DNA from: Otis tarda
Taxonomy: Eukaryota; Chordata; Aves; Otidiformes; Otididae
Assembly: GCA_026413225.1 (NCBI GenBank)
Contig: CM048552.1
Coordinates: forward strand, 136,165,053 to 136,229,052
Reading direction: 5' to 3'
Length of the DNA stretch: 64,000 nt
Each line of letters begins with the position of its first letter. Position 1 is the stretch's first letter. The translations under genes and the position numbers were made by a program. The notes beneath the pieces were generated by a model. It had not been told where the DNA came from and made no database searches. It worked only from the letters and a program-made list of their open reading frames with translations. Of this stretch, positions 25,411-37,967 are shown one piece after another.

Positions 25411-28400
25411 GTCCTGTGATCCCTCTGCAACACTTCCAGCCTGACCTGACACCTGACTCTCAGAAGTGCTACCTGCCTTTCAGGCCACTGGTGAGATACA
25501 CCCCTGTGAACTACACACAAGGAAGATTAAACTATGGCAGGATGCAGGGAAGGGGATAGCGTGCTTCAGCTGACATGCAATCTTCTGCCTACTGTTCTCA
25601 AGGTTACCAAGCCATTATTAGACAAATGGTGGAAAAAAAGGACGAAATCACATTAGAAGAAACAGTTCCTTTGAAAAGTAGAGGCTAAGTGAGAATAGGC
25701 TGGAAAGGACAATATTTGACAATAGTCTTTGAACAAGATTTCCCACTTCTAGCAAGGCAATAATACAGTAATTATGTGAGAAAGACTGATTGATGTCATT
25801 TTCCATCCCACGGAGTTGAGAGAAGAAGATAGCAGACACTTTTGACAAGAAACCTGTAGAAATGATTTTGTTCATTTATCTCTGATGATTTCTGGTCACT
25901 AATATTTTAAAACAGCAACAACAAAAGCGTATTTAGCTTTATGCAGGTATAATTGGTCATAATTGCTTTTGATTTTTTTTCATCGGTGCTTAAATTTCAA
26001 GTGAAAATTAATTTCCTATCAATACACTTGACCTGAAGTTCAATGATCCTAAATAGGTTTTGCTCAGCAGCTGACCTGTATAATCTCCTTGCTAAGGAAT
26101 ACAGGTTGGAATTATATCCTGAGCTGTTGGTTTTTATGATGTCCCTGATCATGGCTCTGAAATGTTTTAAAAATTCATTTACAATTCAGAAATGAGTCAC
26201 AGTAGTCCTTCATTATATATGGAGAAAATAAGTCTAATGACTTCCACTGGGATGATACTGCATTCCAGTAGAAGGACTGTAAAATCTATTTCTGCTTATG
26301 GCACTTCTGTTTTTAACTCCTTCTTCTGACTCTCTTATCTTGAAAAACAGAAAAAATTCCTGAGAAGTACTTTTTGTATCCATAACAGCTAAAGGAAACC
26401 CATTTTTCCAAAACACTTTCTGGGAAAATAAATTTTCAAGTATAGGGGAAAAAAACCCCACCTATAATACCCTAAAAAAAAAAATCCAGTTTGTCTATGA
26501 AAACAAAAGAGCATCAAACAAACATTTCTGCTAAATTCATGCAACAAACACCCATAAATCTTAAGCTAGTTATTTGCAGGTGTACGTGGGTATGATAATA
26601 TGAAACTGATTACCACATATGTTTACACATTCAGCATTACTGTACAAGACTCACTGATGTTACCTACCACTTACATAGCAATAGTTACTTTAGCCTGTTA
26701 TTTTATAAGTGATGTTACTTATTGCTAGATAGCTACTAGTTAAATAAAAATGTATCAAAAGGTACCCATGGTAACTGTTGGTAGCTATTAATTCTATTAT
26801 CTATATTCGATTCAGCATCCTGGTTCTTTTACTTACATGGTTTCATAAATGCTAAAATGTATTTTCAGTGGTTCCATAATTTTCTTTGTTACTTTACCTA
26901 CGGACTTGTGTCCTTCTAACACAGATAAATGGCTGCTTTGGAAAAAGGAGACAAAAAAGGAAGAAAAAGAGTAAGACAAATATTTCTTTTTCAGGTTAAC
27001 TGCTTTTATTTCAGCATCTATTCAGTTCTTATTCAGCATGTATTTAGTTGTACAACAAATCTGGCTTCCCCTTTCAGACTTCCTCCATTACTCTTTCTGT
27101 GGCATGGTTCTCTGTCCTGGTCTTGGGTGTGTAAATGGTAAGCACTTCATGGGGGGAAGTCTTTTATGACTATCAAAGTGATTCCTGGTCTTTTGAAGGC
27201 CTGTAAGGTATAAGGGCTCATTTGGTAAAAAAAAAAATCTGAAAATCTGGTATAACACGCTCATAAATTAGCCAGCCCCTGTAGTAAAGGAGATTGGTCA
27301 TTCACAGTAGCTTTGACATGAAAAGCACTATTGAAACTTGCCCATGTACATATTTCAGTGCTGAAACTTCTGCATATGTTTCCATTATTCTCCATGTGAC
27401 AGGAATAAAGGAAATTTCAATTCATTTTTAGGTGAGGAGGAACAATGCATTATCTGGAAAGAGTTTTCAATTAATTAAATAATTGCATAGGTGGCTACAT
27501 GCACAAAAGACTAAGAAAGAGGCAGAGGAGACAAGTCTTTTATTTCAAATTTTGGCTTTGGAAGAAAAGTACTGTATTTGAAAAAATGGATTAACAGATT
27601 GCTCACAAATTTGGGGCATGCTTCCAGGGGCTGGATTCATACGTATGCTTAAAACAACAGGGAATAAGGCCTTTATCTCTACATGAAGCCATTTGTCCTG
27701 TGTGTAGGGCAGAGAAACAAAGACTCAGGCCAAATGCATGTAACCCACTACTGATTCCCAAGGAAAAAAGTTTGATATTCAAGCAATCACAACCAGAGGG
27801 AATAGCTTAAGCTACTTAATAACAGTGGTTGTAGAATACATGTATTTTTTTTGTACATTTAGCAAGAGGAGGAATAAATTAAATCCACTCAAGAAGAAAT
27901 TAGACAGTATTTTGTATGAATAATTCAAGCAAACTCTGCTTAAGCCTTGTTAGGTGTTAATGTTGCTTTAAGTTTCTGAACACCTAAAACTAGGCAGGCA
28001 AAGCAGAAAAGCTAGCGAGAGCGGTGAAACCCTGTTTGAACTGTGTACTTCTATAGGTGTCATATAACGCTTCCAGAAACAAGGGAGGATGATGAAGTAT
28101 GAGGGTGCTGATGCAGGTGGAAATGGAATAATAAATGTGCCTGTTCCCCTGGAGAAGGATGATGGGAGGATGGGACTGTTGTTACTGACTGTGTGTCCTC
28201 GATGCTGCTGCCTTAGCTTCTAAAGGAAGGGCAAATCTACAAAACGATCTACATTCATTTCGCTGAAAGGCTCTGTCTAATTCTGAACCTCTGACAGCAA
28301 TCTCAGAAGGCCCTTTGATTTATTCCAGGACAAACTAAGGGACTTCACTTGGTAAATACTTCTGGTTTCTATCCAACTTAGCTTCTGCTTATCCTTCAGT

Positions 28401-30323
28401 ATTTATTACTGTCAAATAAGAAACTTCATCTACCCGCTACCACAACAGCTACATTTACCTTGTACACTGGTACAGACAAGAGTGGGGACAGAACAGTTTC
28501 AGCTGAAGGATTTGGTTATTTAACAACCTCACAGAACAGGCAAATTACCAGAACGCTGTAACAGCTTGCCCTTTCAGGAAGCCTTTCTGTCACAGTCAGC
28601 CCTCACAACTGCACATTTCTTTCACTTTTAAAGGATCTTGCTAACATTTGGTTCCTTTCCTTCTTCCCCCTCTCTCCAAAAACAAAGCGAAACAAACTAG
28701 GAAAAAGCCTTTAAGCCTTGAAAAAGATACAAAACTAAGGTTGCTTGAAGATTGCTATGTATATTGCCACTAATGCCATACAGAAGGGTCAAAGATACTA
28801 CAGAGATAACTGCTGGCCCTAAAATAGACCACTTTAAAATATATCCTACCTTGATTGTTACCTGTAGTGCAGCAAAAAGCTGCAATCTGTCTGATTCAGG
28901 TAGGTCTCTTCATTTCCCTCTGTACCAGTCCAGCAAATTCAACATCTACTCTCTCACTTCCTAGTTCAGGACTCTGACCTCAATACTCTGAGCTGGCAGT
29001 CTGTTGGCACCCAAAGGCACTCATTGTTTCAACATCTAGTGAGGTGTTTATATTGAATAATATGGACTGATCCATGAGGGCTTCAAATGCTTCCTCTGGG
29101 GCCTCTCTCCTCCCACAGCTTTCTGCACACTCTCACTGTAGCTAGTTAATATTTACTTTTTCTTAAAAAAAAAAAAAAAAAAGACAGTCCAGCTGGTTGG
29201 AGTTTCCCCACCAGCTCGTCTCCTTCCCCTCTGCTATCTCAGGTGTCCCTTGTGGGTCAAAATTGGGAAAGAGAAGGACTGCATGCTGCTTGTTGTACAG
29301 AGAGAGACTTCTTATGAAGACACGCAGTTTGCCACTAGTGAGAGACAACTGAATAAGCTAGAGCAGGGAAGGGGAAGGCTGTGTTAGGGTGATTTAGTGG
29401 GAAAAAAAGAAAAGTGACTTATGCATCCCTCTGCAAGCTCCCAGCTGCCCTTCTCCAGCTTTGGCCCGTGATCCCTCCTACAGAGCAAAGCACAACCCCC
29501 TCCTCACGTCACTCCTCTCTCCCAAAGTGAATGGCTTTGCCACCACGCAAAAGGACAGGGAAGGGATTTTGCTTCTGTTCTCCAGGCATTGAAATTCATT
29601 TTGACTCTACTGTGGCTATGCTTTGAGCTGGCTCAGAGTTAAGTCATGGCTTGATAGCGTGCATTGCATTAACATCGGAGGTGGAGGAGCGATCAGCAAA
29701 GGGAAGAAAGGCTCACCACTCATTCTTAATGACGTTTTACACAATCAACCAAGATTATGTCAGCCTAGTGATCAGAGCGAGGAAAATTAGAGCTGGGGCT
29801 CCTTAGCTCCTTTTTCACTGGTTTGTGGCTTGGGCTTCCTTGTTACAGGCAGGTCTGATAATAATCCTCCAAATAAGTAACGGTACATTGTCCCTTACCA
29901 GAATGTGCTTTCTCTTGTTAGAGCCTAGTTTCCATTTGCACTGGCTCACTTCTGTGTTTCTAGGCAGTTAAACCCCAGCATACGTGTGAAGGATGCCTTC
30001 AAGGGGCCCCCATGGATACAGGGAGCTTTGCCTATATTTGCCATATTTTGGCAACTGCCAGCTTGTCTCAGGGCACCATGTGCAAAAGCCTGGAAGCCAG
30101 GGACAGTTGTAAATATAATTAATAATGAAGAGTGTGAGGAGCCTGGGAGAAAGAAGGGTAGAGGTACCAAGATGAGAGGAGAGGAGGTTGGTATTAGGTA
30201 AGGAGCTGGGACAGGAGAATGGGAGAAAGCAAGGGACAAGGTTGGCACCACAGTGGTGAGGGGGGCACCAGTGTGACAGCCAAATGGGAGCAAAGGTGTG
30301 ACTGCAACGGGACCAGGGTGTTG
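25411..30323. other. Unique noncoding sequence
   Basis: No gene or young repeat is seen. An 18-bp A-run lies at 29165-29182. The stretch 29580-29780 is complex sequence without simple repeats and may be regulatory. Open frames stay near or below 75 codons until the purine-rich region at the right end. Confidence 0.6.
29165..29182. repeat. Poly(A) run, 18 bp
   Basis: An uninterrupted mononucleotide run, with no recognisable retrocopy upstream of it. Confidence 0.9.
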
Positions 30324-30393
30324 GGGATGGGATGGGATGGGATGGGATGGGATGGGATGGGATGGGATGGGATGGGATGGGATGGGATGGGAT
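30324..30393. repeat. Perfect (GGGAT)14 array
   Basis: Fourteen uninterrupted copies of GGGAT, with a clean start after TTG and a clean end before GCATCC. Every unit contains a G3 tract separated by AT, so the plus strand meets the usual G-quadruplex pattern many times over. The surrounding 350 bp is also purine-rich on the plus strand. Open frames read through it give PSHPI-type or GWDGM-type peptides; these are only translations of the repeat. Confidence 0.97.
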
Positions 30394-33300
30394 GCATCCT
30401 AGCTGGATGAGGAGACTGAGACCAGACCAAAGAGCCAGGAGATTGGGGTGATGGTTGGGGATGAGGAAAAAGAAATAGGAGTGGCACAAAAGTAGGAGAA
30501 GGATTTTTCTCCACGCTGAAAACATTTCCAAACTATACATATATAGTTTTTCACAAAAAAAAAAAAAAAATCAGTGCCCTATGAAGTTTTCTGTCTTTTG
30601 ACCAGATTCCCAGATCCTAAACTTGAGTTCAGGGCTTGAGCATGCAATTTCCTTTACCAGTTGCTATTTTCCATCACTCCAGACCTAGCAAGGAGGCGAC
30701 ACCTTTCTCTGCAGGGTAGGGCAAGGGGTCACAAAATCCTGCCTCCCACTGCCTGCCTGCCACTCTTCTATGCTAGAAGAAGTAGGTATCTCCTTTGCTT
30801 CGTCCTCAGACTGCCTGTCTACTTATCCTGGGTTGTATGAAAGAAATGCCACAACAGTTAACAGACACAGATCTTTAAGATTCATTGGTAGAGAGTGCTC
30901 AAAATACTTGATGTTAAGGTGTGTGCAAGTACTAGGCACAGTTTTCTTCAGGGAAAGAGTGCCTTCTGAATATAGGATAAATACCAGAGTGGGAAAAAGA
31001 AATAACAAATAAAACAGAGGATGTTTAAAAGGCTGTAATAGGCAGGAGATGGATCAGTAGAAGAACATGTGGGTTTTTTTGACCAGTGCTCTTTTTAGTG
31101 ATAGGGATCCAAGCCAGCTTCCCTTTCAATGCCAAATACGTCTATTGAAGTCCGAGCAACAGACTTAATTGCAGCAGGAAATTGCTGTTTTAAAAAGCAT
31201 ATCTGTAAAGAATGGGAGAATGCATATGGCACGTATGTGCCTAGACAGTTTTGCTAAATAAACCATGAATTTTGACAAGTGTGTATCTGTAAGTTTGCCA
31301 TGGAAATAGGATTGTATAACATCACAGCTGAAACAAAAGTTCAGCCTCTGAAAACTGTGGAGGCGTACTGCTAAAATGTTTGCTTCGAATGTTAGCTGAC
31401 TAGTTTCATAACTCCCATGCATCTAGTTAATGCTCTTTTAGACAATACATGGAAAGGGTGGATGCCAGGACTTCACAATAAAAGTATGAAAATTGTTATA
31501 ACTAACAGTCAGAGCCCAATTTCAGTGTTTCAGAAAATGACAGAAATTTCTTGCATTAGAAAATTTAAGCGATGATACTTCCCAGTTTGTTTATACAGAA
31601 TTCTATCAAGCAGAGGTGTGGAAAAATATTTAGTTCTCTGTTTAATGAGAAAATTACACTGTAAGGGTATTTAACTGGTTAACTGGGGGAACTGGCTATT
31701 TCGGCAAACCAGTAAGTAATGGACTGTAAAGGCTTTCTCTTTCAGGTTGTTAATACAGAGCCATTCCCCCGGTGCCAAGAGCAGGAAGCACAGTGAAGAG
31801 GAGCTGTTACTGTTAGTGACCCCGTGATTCAGCTCAGGAGTCTCATCCAGAACCCAGAAAGTATGTTCTCACTCTGTAAACCACTGGCATGTTTGGGAAA
31901 GTGTCAGCTGTCCTATCAACCAAGACCAAGAACTAAGGAGCTGAAAAAGCACACCCTCACAAGACTCCTAGGAGTGGTAATTGTGGCACAGGTTTGGGAT
32001 GCTAATTGCTTCATCGGGGAAACAAACTGCCATCAGCCATAAGGTAAGCATGGACATCTCTATCCAAAAGATAAGCAGCAGGGCCAGGGTTCAGGGAAGA
32101 TTTTGTTGCATCCAGCACTCAAAGTCACCTTGCACTGGCTTTGCAGATCAGTCATTCCCATCTTGGCCTGTGTTTAGTGGATGCAAGATCTAAAGTAACA
32201 AAACCAAGTTTTTCAAATTTGACCTGAATTTCAAAATTATTGGGATCATTCTTAGTCTACACTGAAGGTCTGTTTTGTAATTCACACAAAGCATGACCAC
32301 AGAGTCTTTTCCAGGTGCCTTTGGCTACCCCTTGTTGTAGAGGGCTTTCTTACCCCTTTCTGGGTCAGTGCATGGCAAAAGAAAAGGCATCCTGTCCCTG
32401 GCATATGCACCAGGAATGACCACTCCATCGTAGCCCAGTTTTGCTTTGGCTCGAAAGGAGAGCTGGCTGGGGTAGAGGGAAGGGTGATGGGGTACATATG
32501 TACACACCTGTGCATGCAGGTATGGACATGCACACATGAGTGTATGTGCACATGTGTTGGCAGACAGGTTCTTTAAAAAGCAGCCCTGGAGGAAACACAT
32601 TGCTGAAGGAGCCAAAGTGTCCATTTCTCCTGTTCAGTAGCCATAAAATGTCCCAAGCACTGTACAAGGCCTGCTCTACCAAGTGCTTCTCAGGTTGGCA
32701 GGATTTCCCCAGGGAAAATGGTCCAGCTATTGCTGTGGCATCTTTCATTGTTTGTAAGAAAATTGTTTATTAGGACTATATTAATGCTAGTGTCCCCGGT
32801 AATAAAAAGCAGGTAACATGTAAGGCATAGGTCTACATCTTAATTCAATCTCTCTAGACAGTGACCCTTCCAAAAGTGTACGGTGGAATTGCTTGGTTTA
32901 TACAGAGCTGACAACCTGATTCTGCTTTTATCTTGTGCCCAACAGGTTTTGTCTGGCATATGCACGTGTCACAAGTCCAGACTAACACACTACACATGAC
33001 TGAAGTTGAGCACAGGAATAGTCAAGGTATGCACAAAAGCATTTTTGCACAGAGACACAAATCACTGTGTCATGGTTTTACAGGTCTTACAGGTTTTACA
33101 GGTCCTCTCCCTCCATCACACGAAACATCCGTGGACCACTTGCAGTATACAGGGAAGGGCATGCCATGGAGGGCTTTAACAGGGGATGAATGTACCTTCT
33201 TTTTCTCTTTGCTCCCCTGGATTGGTTGGAGATAAAGATAAACTGGAGTCTCATTAGCACAAAGCTTTGAAAAAACCCTTGAAGTTTGGCTCTGACTACA

Positions 33301-35790
33301 CCCCTTACATGGCTCTACTCTACAACAGGGTAGTGTTACTTGCAAGACTGGGGCAGCAGAGCAAATACGAAGCATGTCAGTAGGAAAATTGAGATTCACC
33401 AAATGGCAAAGATCCTGTTACAATAGTTTGTCTCCTCCCACGACCAAGACACTTGATATATTAAATCACGGAAATCGCAAACCCTGCAGTTCCAGTGCAC
33501 TGGGAGGATTGTATTAAACTCAGTCAGCAATTACCAGTAATATGGGAGAAAAATCCTTACTCTGAGAGTAAGTCTTAAAAGGTCATAATGTAATCGCTGT
33601 CACTGATGGTCTCCGCAGTGGCTGTTAGTCTGATTGCAAAGCACCAGAGAAGAAATGCAGATGCCTAAGTTGAATGCAACCCCCTAAACTGCTATTTCTG
33701 TCGCAGTGTTATTGGCAAAATTACAGACACAGCACACATCAGCTTTCTCCATGCTTGCTAGCCTTAATAAATTTACCTTTATTCTTCACCAGATTTCCTC
33801 TTTATTGTTGTTCTGTGAATGCTCATTACGAGCAAGCACAGAAATGCCAACTGAGACAGGGAAAGTGGGAAGCCTGCCAAGGAGTCAGTGGGAGATACAG
33901 ACAAGTTTTCCAGGCCCTTTGCATTACTCACAGAAAATGTAATACACGAGTTAAAGCTGTGCTGCTGGGTTAGATCTGGAGCTGGACATGGTGGCACCTT
34001 CTGCTGCAATGAGATGTGGAATAGAGATGTCTGGAGCCTGATTTGGGTGCTGGGGATTTGCACCCTGACAGGTGTTACAAGCTGCCAGCTTCCACCAGTA
34101 TTGGCTGTTCCCAGCTCCCTCACACTCACAAGCTCAACAGCGGAGGCATTTCTTGATGCCAGTTCTTCATCCTGAGGGCACTCGCTGCTCAGCCATACCT
34201 GCAATTCCCTTCCCAAGGGGGCCCTGAATCCCCTGCGCTGCTGCACATCCCTAAGGCAACTGGCAGAACACATTTCAGCTGTCCCTTGGCTGCTGCCAGA
34301 ATCCCGCTCACATACCACAGCCCGGTTAAGCGCAGCAGTCAGAAGAGTTGATCTCAATCCATTTTTAAGGTAGTGCAGGTAAACTTCATCAAATTCTCTT
34401 GCAGATGCTCTCATATAGAATTAAAAAGGTCTTAGAGTGATTTAGTGCTTGGACTGCAAGTTTTGAGATAACACGTTACTGCATGCCAGCTCCTACGTAA
34501 GCACTGGTGTGTGCTCTCTGCCCTAGCACCACTCTAGCTTGAATGGCTTCACGTTTGCTACATATAAAGAATTATTGACAATTACTACAGATCCCTCATA
34601 CATCATAATTTGCAATCTAATAGCTTGCTGCCTCTACTACACCATTTAGTTTATATCACTTTGAAAATAATTTCTGCTTAATTGAGTTAAGGTCAACTCT
34701 TATTGAGAGTGTTGGCACAGTGACTAAATGCAGTTCAGCTTATTTATTCTTAACTCGTATTTTAACATTCCTGAGTGTTAATGTACAAGAAGATGATTTT
34801 TTAATACAGGAAACAAATAATTAGGAACATCCTGAGCAGTACAGCTGTTTAGCTTCACTGCACGTTGTGATGCTACACCTCTGACTATGCCCAATCCTAC
34901 TGAAACTAAAATGGTCTCCTCTTCCTGGCAAATCAGTTTCTTATTGTAAAATCATTCAGTAAGTTAGTGCTAATAGTGGCTTTACAAATGTCTCGTGTGC
35001 TTCTTGAATTGCTCTAATTTGCTTAATAAAAGGTCAATTTTTAGTTAATCAAAAGCTTCTCAGTGGATTCTGAATTAACAGTTGGCTTGCTGACAGGTAA
35101 AATTAATTAGAATATTTTTTTTCTCCTGCTAAAAGAGTAAAATAATCTCTTGCTCAAACACAGTTGTGATAGAAGCTACCAGGAGGCATCTCAGGCATTT
35201 ATTTTCTGAAAAGCTAATCATGTCAAACTTAGTAAAAAATAATAAGTCATGAATACTGGGGCTTGTGTACAGCTATCTTTGCTATTAAACTGATTTTAAA
35301 CAATATAAGTTTGCAGCCTTAAAGCTGCTCCTTCTTCTCTGCTTCATCTTAGTCCTAAACACCATAGCAACTCACCTGGCCACAGGAAAGGCCTCTTTCT
35401 GCCATCTTCCCACAGCACCCTGCCTGCCTCATACAAACCCACAAGCACTCTCTTCTTCGTTAAAAAAAAAAAAGAAGATATGACTGCATGGGACTAAAGC
35501 GGCCATCAGCATCCTAACTGTCATGCCAGAACCCAGATGCCACAAGTTTCTGAGTAACAGTCACTCCTGCAGCTTCCAAACCAGGCTCAATATCTCTGCG
35601 GCACAAGCTCGGGCTTGTAGCAAAATGCAGCCTTTCAGACAAAACCTCAGCTGGTTAATGTAACCACCAATGCTCTAAGGAAAGATGAGACAATTCCTGT
35701 ATTGACTCAAATCTAAAGCAAGCCTGAATCTAAGGTGACCTTCAGCTTTAGAAGAGCAGAAGTTGCAGAGTGACATACTGCATGTCAAAA
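30394..35790. other. Unique noncoding sequence, one long open frame
   Basis: No recognised gene or interspersed repeat. It includes a 16-bp A-run near 30555, an alternating purine/pyrimidine tract at 32491-32558, three TTACAGGT units with period 9 at 33078-33103, and a 211-codon minus-strand open frame (33779-34414) discussed under findings. The stretch 34660-35130 is AT-rich complex sequence with several homeodomain-type TAATTA cores. Confidence 0.55.
32491..32558. repeat. Degenerate (CA/TG)n alternating tract
   Basis: A run of mostly alternating purine and pyrimidine (ACATATGTACACACCTGTGC and continuing), derived from an old CA/TG microsatellite. Such sequence can adopt Z-DNA. Open frames through it give Cys/His/Thr-rich peptides that have no meaning. 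Confidence 0.75.
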
Positions 35791-35882
35791 CATAGAATCA
35801 TAGAATCATAGAACGGTTAGGGTTGGAAGGAACCTTCAAAGGTCACCTTCAAAGGTCAAAGGTCATCTAGTCCAATCAAACA
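35791..35882 (-). repeat. CR1 LINE 3' end, minus orientation, with internal expansion
   Basis: It begins with CATAGAATCATAGAATCATA, three units of the CR1 tail octamer in reverse complement, then ACGGTTAGGGTTGGAAGGAA and ends near CATCTAGTCCAATC. These are the classic end blocks of avian CR1. Only about 90 bp are present. Inside, the segment CTTCAAAGGTCA is expanded (35833-35866), producing three AGGTCA hexamers that the usual CR1 end does not have. Confidence 0.93.
35853..35865 (+). promoter_or_regulatory. Perfect DR1 motif (AGGTCA A AGGTCA) inside CR1
   Basis: Two consensus nuclear-receptor half-sites lie in direct orientation with one base between them, the ideal DR1 for HNF4, RXR homodimers or PPAR/RXR. 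A third half-site is at 35840-35845. The match is exact in the sequence. Whether any receptor binds here is unknown, and the motif could be a by-product of slippage. Confidence 0.5.
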
Positions 35883-37773
35883 CTCCATGTTGCCTCTCAG
35901 TCTTCTTCCCTCCAGTTCCAGGCACAGCTGAGCCAAAATTTCTCTCTTTCCTCAGTCAGCCCTTGCCTGAGTCCTAGACACCCTTCCTATCATGTAGAAA
36001 CAGCCCCATAACCGCTTGGAGGGGCACAACCACCTCACCACAAGCCCCTCCCCTCTCCCACTCTGCTTTCCTGGCCTCCTGTTGCCCATCAGCCCTGGGC
36101 ACCTGCCTCCTAACTCAAGGGCCTTAGACAATTACCTGAGTAACACTGCTTCAAGCCAGCTGTGAAGCAGCTGATTACTGCTGATAGATGAGGGATCACT
36201 ACTGGAGGGGTTCATGAACGCACATTCTACCTCCCTGAATAAAATGGTACTCGTCCTGCAGCCGTGATCACAAGTCCCATCATATTATGACAGAACATCC
36301 CAAGGTGAAGCCCTGTTTGCTTTAGGCATTTTATAGCATCTGCACTGAAGTGAGATGGGAAATTGTCAAATGAGCTCTAAAAGATTCTTATTGCCAAGTA
36401 CAAGTCTGTCTATTTTTTAAAATACAGCTAGAGTCATTACAGTTCTGCAGTGTTTAATCAAGGAGGGGTTTATTTTTGTTTTTTTTTCTCCCTCAAATTA
36501 ACTTATAATCGCTATTAGTGCACCTGGCTCAATTCTGGAGAAAGTCATAACCAGCTCCAAACCTCTGGCCAGAGCCTGAAAGGTGCAGAGTAACACTGAG
36601 TTTAAGTGGAATTTAATAGGAACTGAAGGTATGTAGCACTTCACTTCGTAGGGCTTGGCCTGGACACGTCATACTCCTCCCCTCCAAAGAGCAAGTACCG
36701 ACATAAAATGCTGAAACTGAAAGTAATCTCTTTTAGAGATATCGATGCATACCTACTATGGTTTCCTAACAAGGCTTATCAAGCATTGCTATCCATATGT
36801 CTACCTGTCATTCCTAATAGCTTGTGAAGCTGCTGGCCGATTTTGAGGATATTTGACAGAGTAGCAGGAGAATGAAGGGTGTTTGGCTTGAACGTGATTC
36901 ATGGAAAGAGGAAGCGAGGCGGAGAAACGACAGCCACCCAAGCTGAACCAGTGTCCACATGGTAGCTCAACCTCAAGACACAAATCTTCAGGGAATCAAA
37001 GCATAAAACTAGCTCCACTGCTCACTGAACTGCTTCTTTGCCACCCTGAAATCCATCAATAACACCTGCTGGAAGCTTCATTGCAAGTGGAGCAGGTGCC
37101 TCAGTGAGCCAAAGGTTTCACAGACAGCTAACAAATCACATATACCTCCTAATAGGAAGGTCGATCAGCTCCTGTGTTTCTATTCATATATTAAATGAAT
37201 AATACTTACCCTAGAACCGAAAGAGAAAAAACAAGCCATGTCACTGCCAGAGTTCATCCTACCAGCAGTGACCTCAATGAGTGTTAGATCAGTTAATTTA
37301 AACATACTAATTTTCAGCTTAAAAACAAACAGAAAAGCAAAGCGAATGAAGTGGAACATTAAAGTCACTTCAGCATCTTAAGATGCTTTATCCCAAAAGG
37401 TGTAGGCACTGCAGAACAGGAGTCAAAAGCAACTCTATTTGATGGCTTTTCAGTGTGTGACATAAATGTTCATGAAAAGAGTTATGAAAAGAGTTGGTGA
37501 AGCCTACTGAGTCCTCTGTACCTTCACCTCCCACACCTGGTCTTTACTGGACTTCAAAACACAGTGGGATTGACCTCCTCTGGTAGGACATCCATGGGAT
37601 TACAAAAGAAAATTGCATTTGTACCAATAGCTTGTTACATATCTCATTAGGGCTTACTATTTTCAACGATTAGTAGCCATCTCAATGGACCTTGTACGTT
37701 GTGTTATGGAGAGAGAGTGGAAGCATGCCATATGTGCAAGTATAAATGCATATTTCAAGATTTATTTTAGCTG
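35883..37773. other. Unique noncoding sequence
   Basis: No exon or repeat recognised. A C-rich stretch follows the CR1 end (about 35890-36130), and an exact 12-bp tandem duplication (ATGAAAAGAGTT) lies at 37472-37495. Open frames are 60-62 codons. Confidence 0.6.
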
Positions 37774-37778
37774 AGACT
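37774..37778. repeat. Target-site duplication, left copy (AGACT)
   Basis: Identical to 38921-38925 on the other side of the LTR and directly adjacent to its terminal TG. Confidence 0.85.
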
Positions 37779-37961
37779 TGTCATAGTTCAGCCCCGATCA
37801 GGACCAGACTACGCAGTCTCTGTCTCACTCCCCCCACCCTCCAAGAGAACAGGGAGAGAAAATACAAGGAAAAACGGCTCGAGGTTTGAGATAAGGACAG
37901 GGAGAAATCCTTAAAGTTACTGTCACGGGCAAAACAGACTCAACTTGGGGAAAACTATTCA

Positions 37962-37967
37962 TTTATT
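37962..37967 (-). promoter_or_regulatory. AATAAA polyadenylation signal of the 37779-38920 LTR
   Basis: TTTATT on the plus strand reads AATAAA on the minus strand. It lies about 185 bp from the LTR 3' end, so it would define the R/U5 boundary region. Confidence 0.55.

Noticed and set aside
29968-30540. 190- and 106-codon minus frames and a plus frame with repeated PSHPI or GWDGM peptides
   Set aside because: The repeated peptide is only the translation of the GGGAT array, whose 5-bp period cycles through all three frames without stops.
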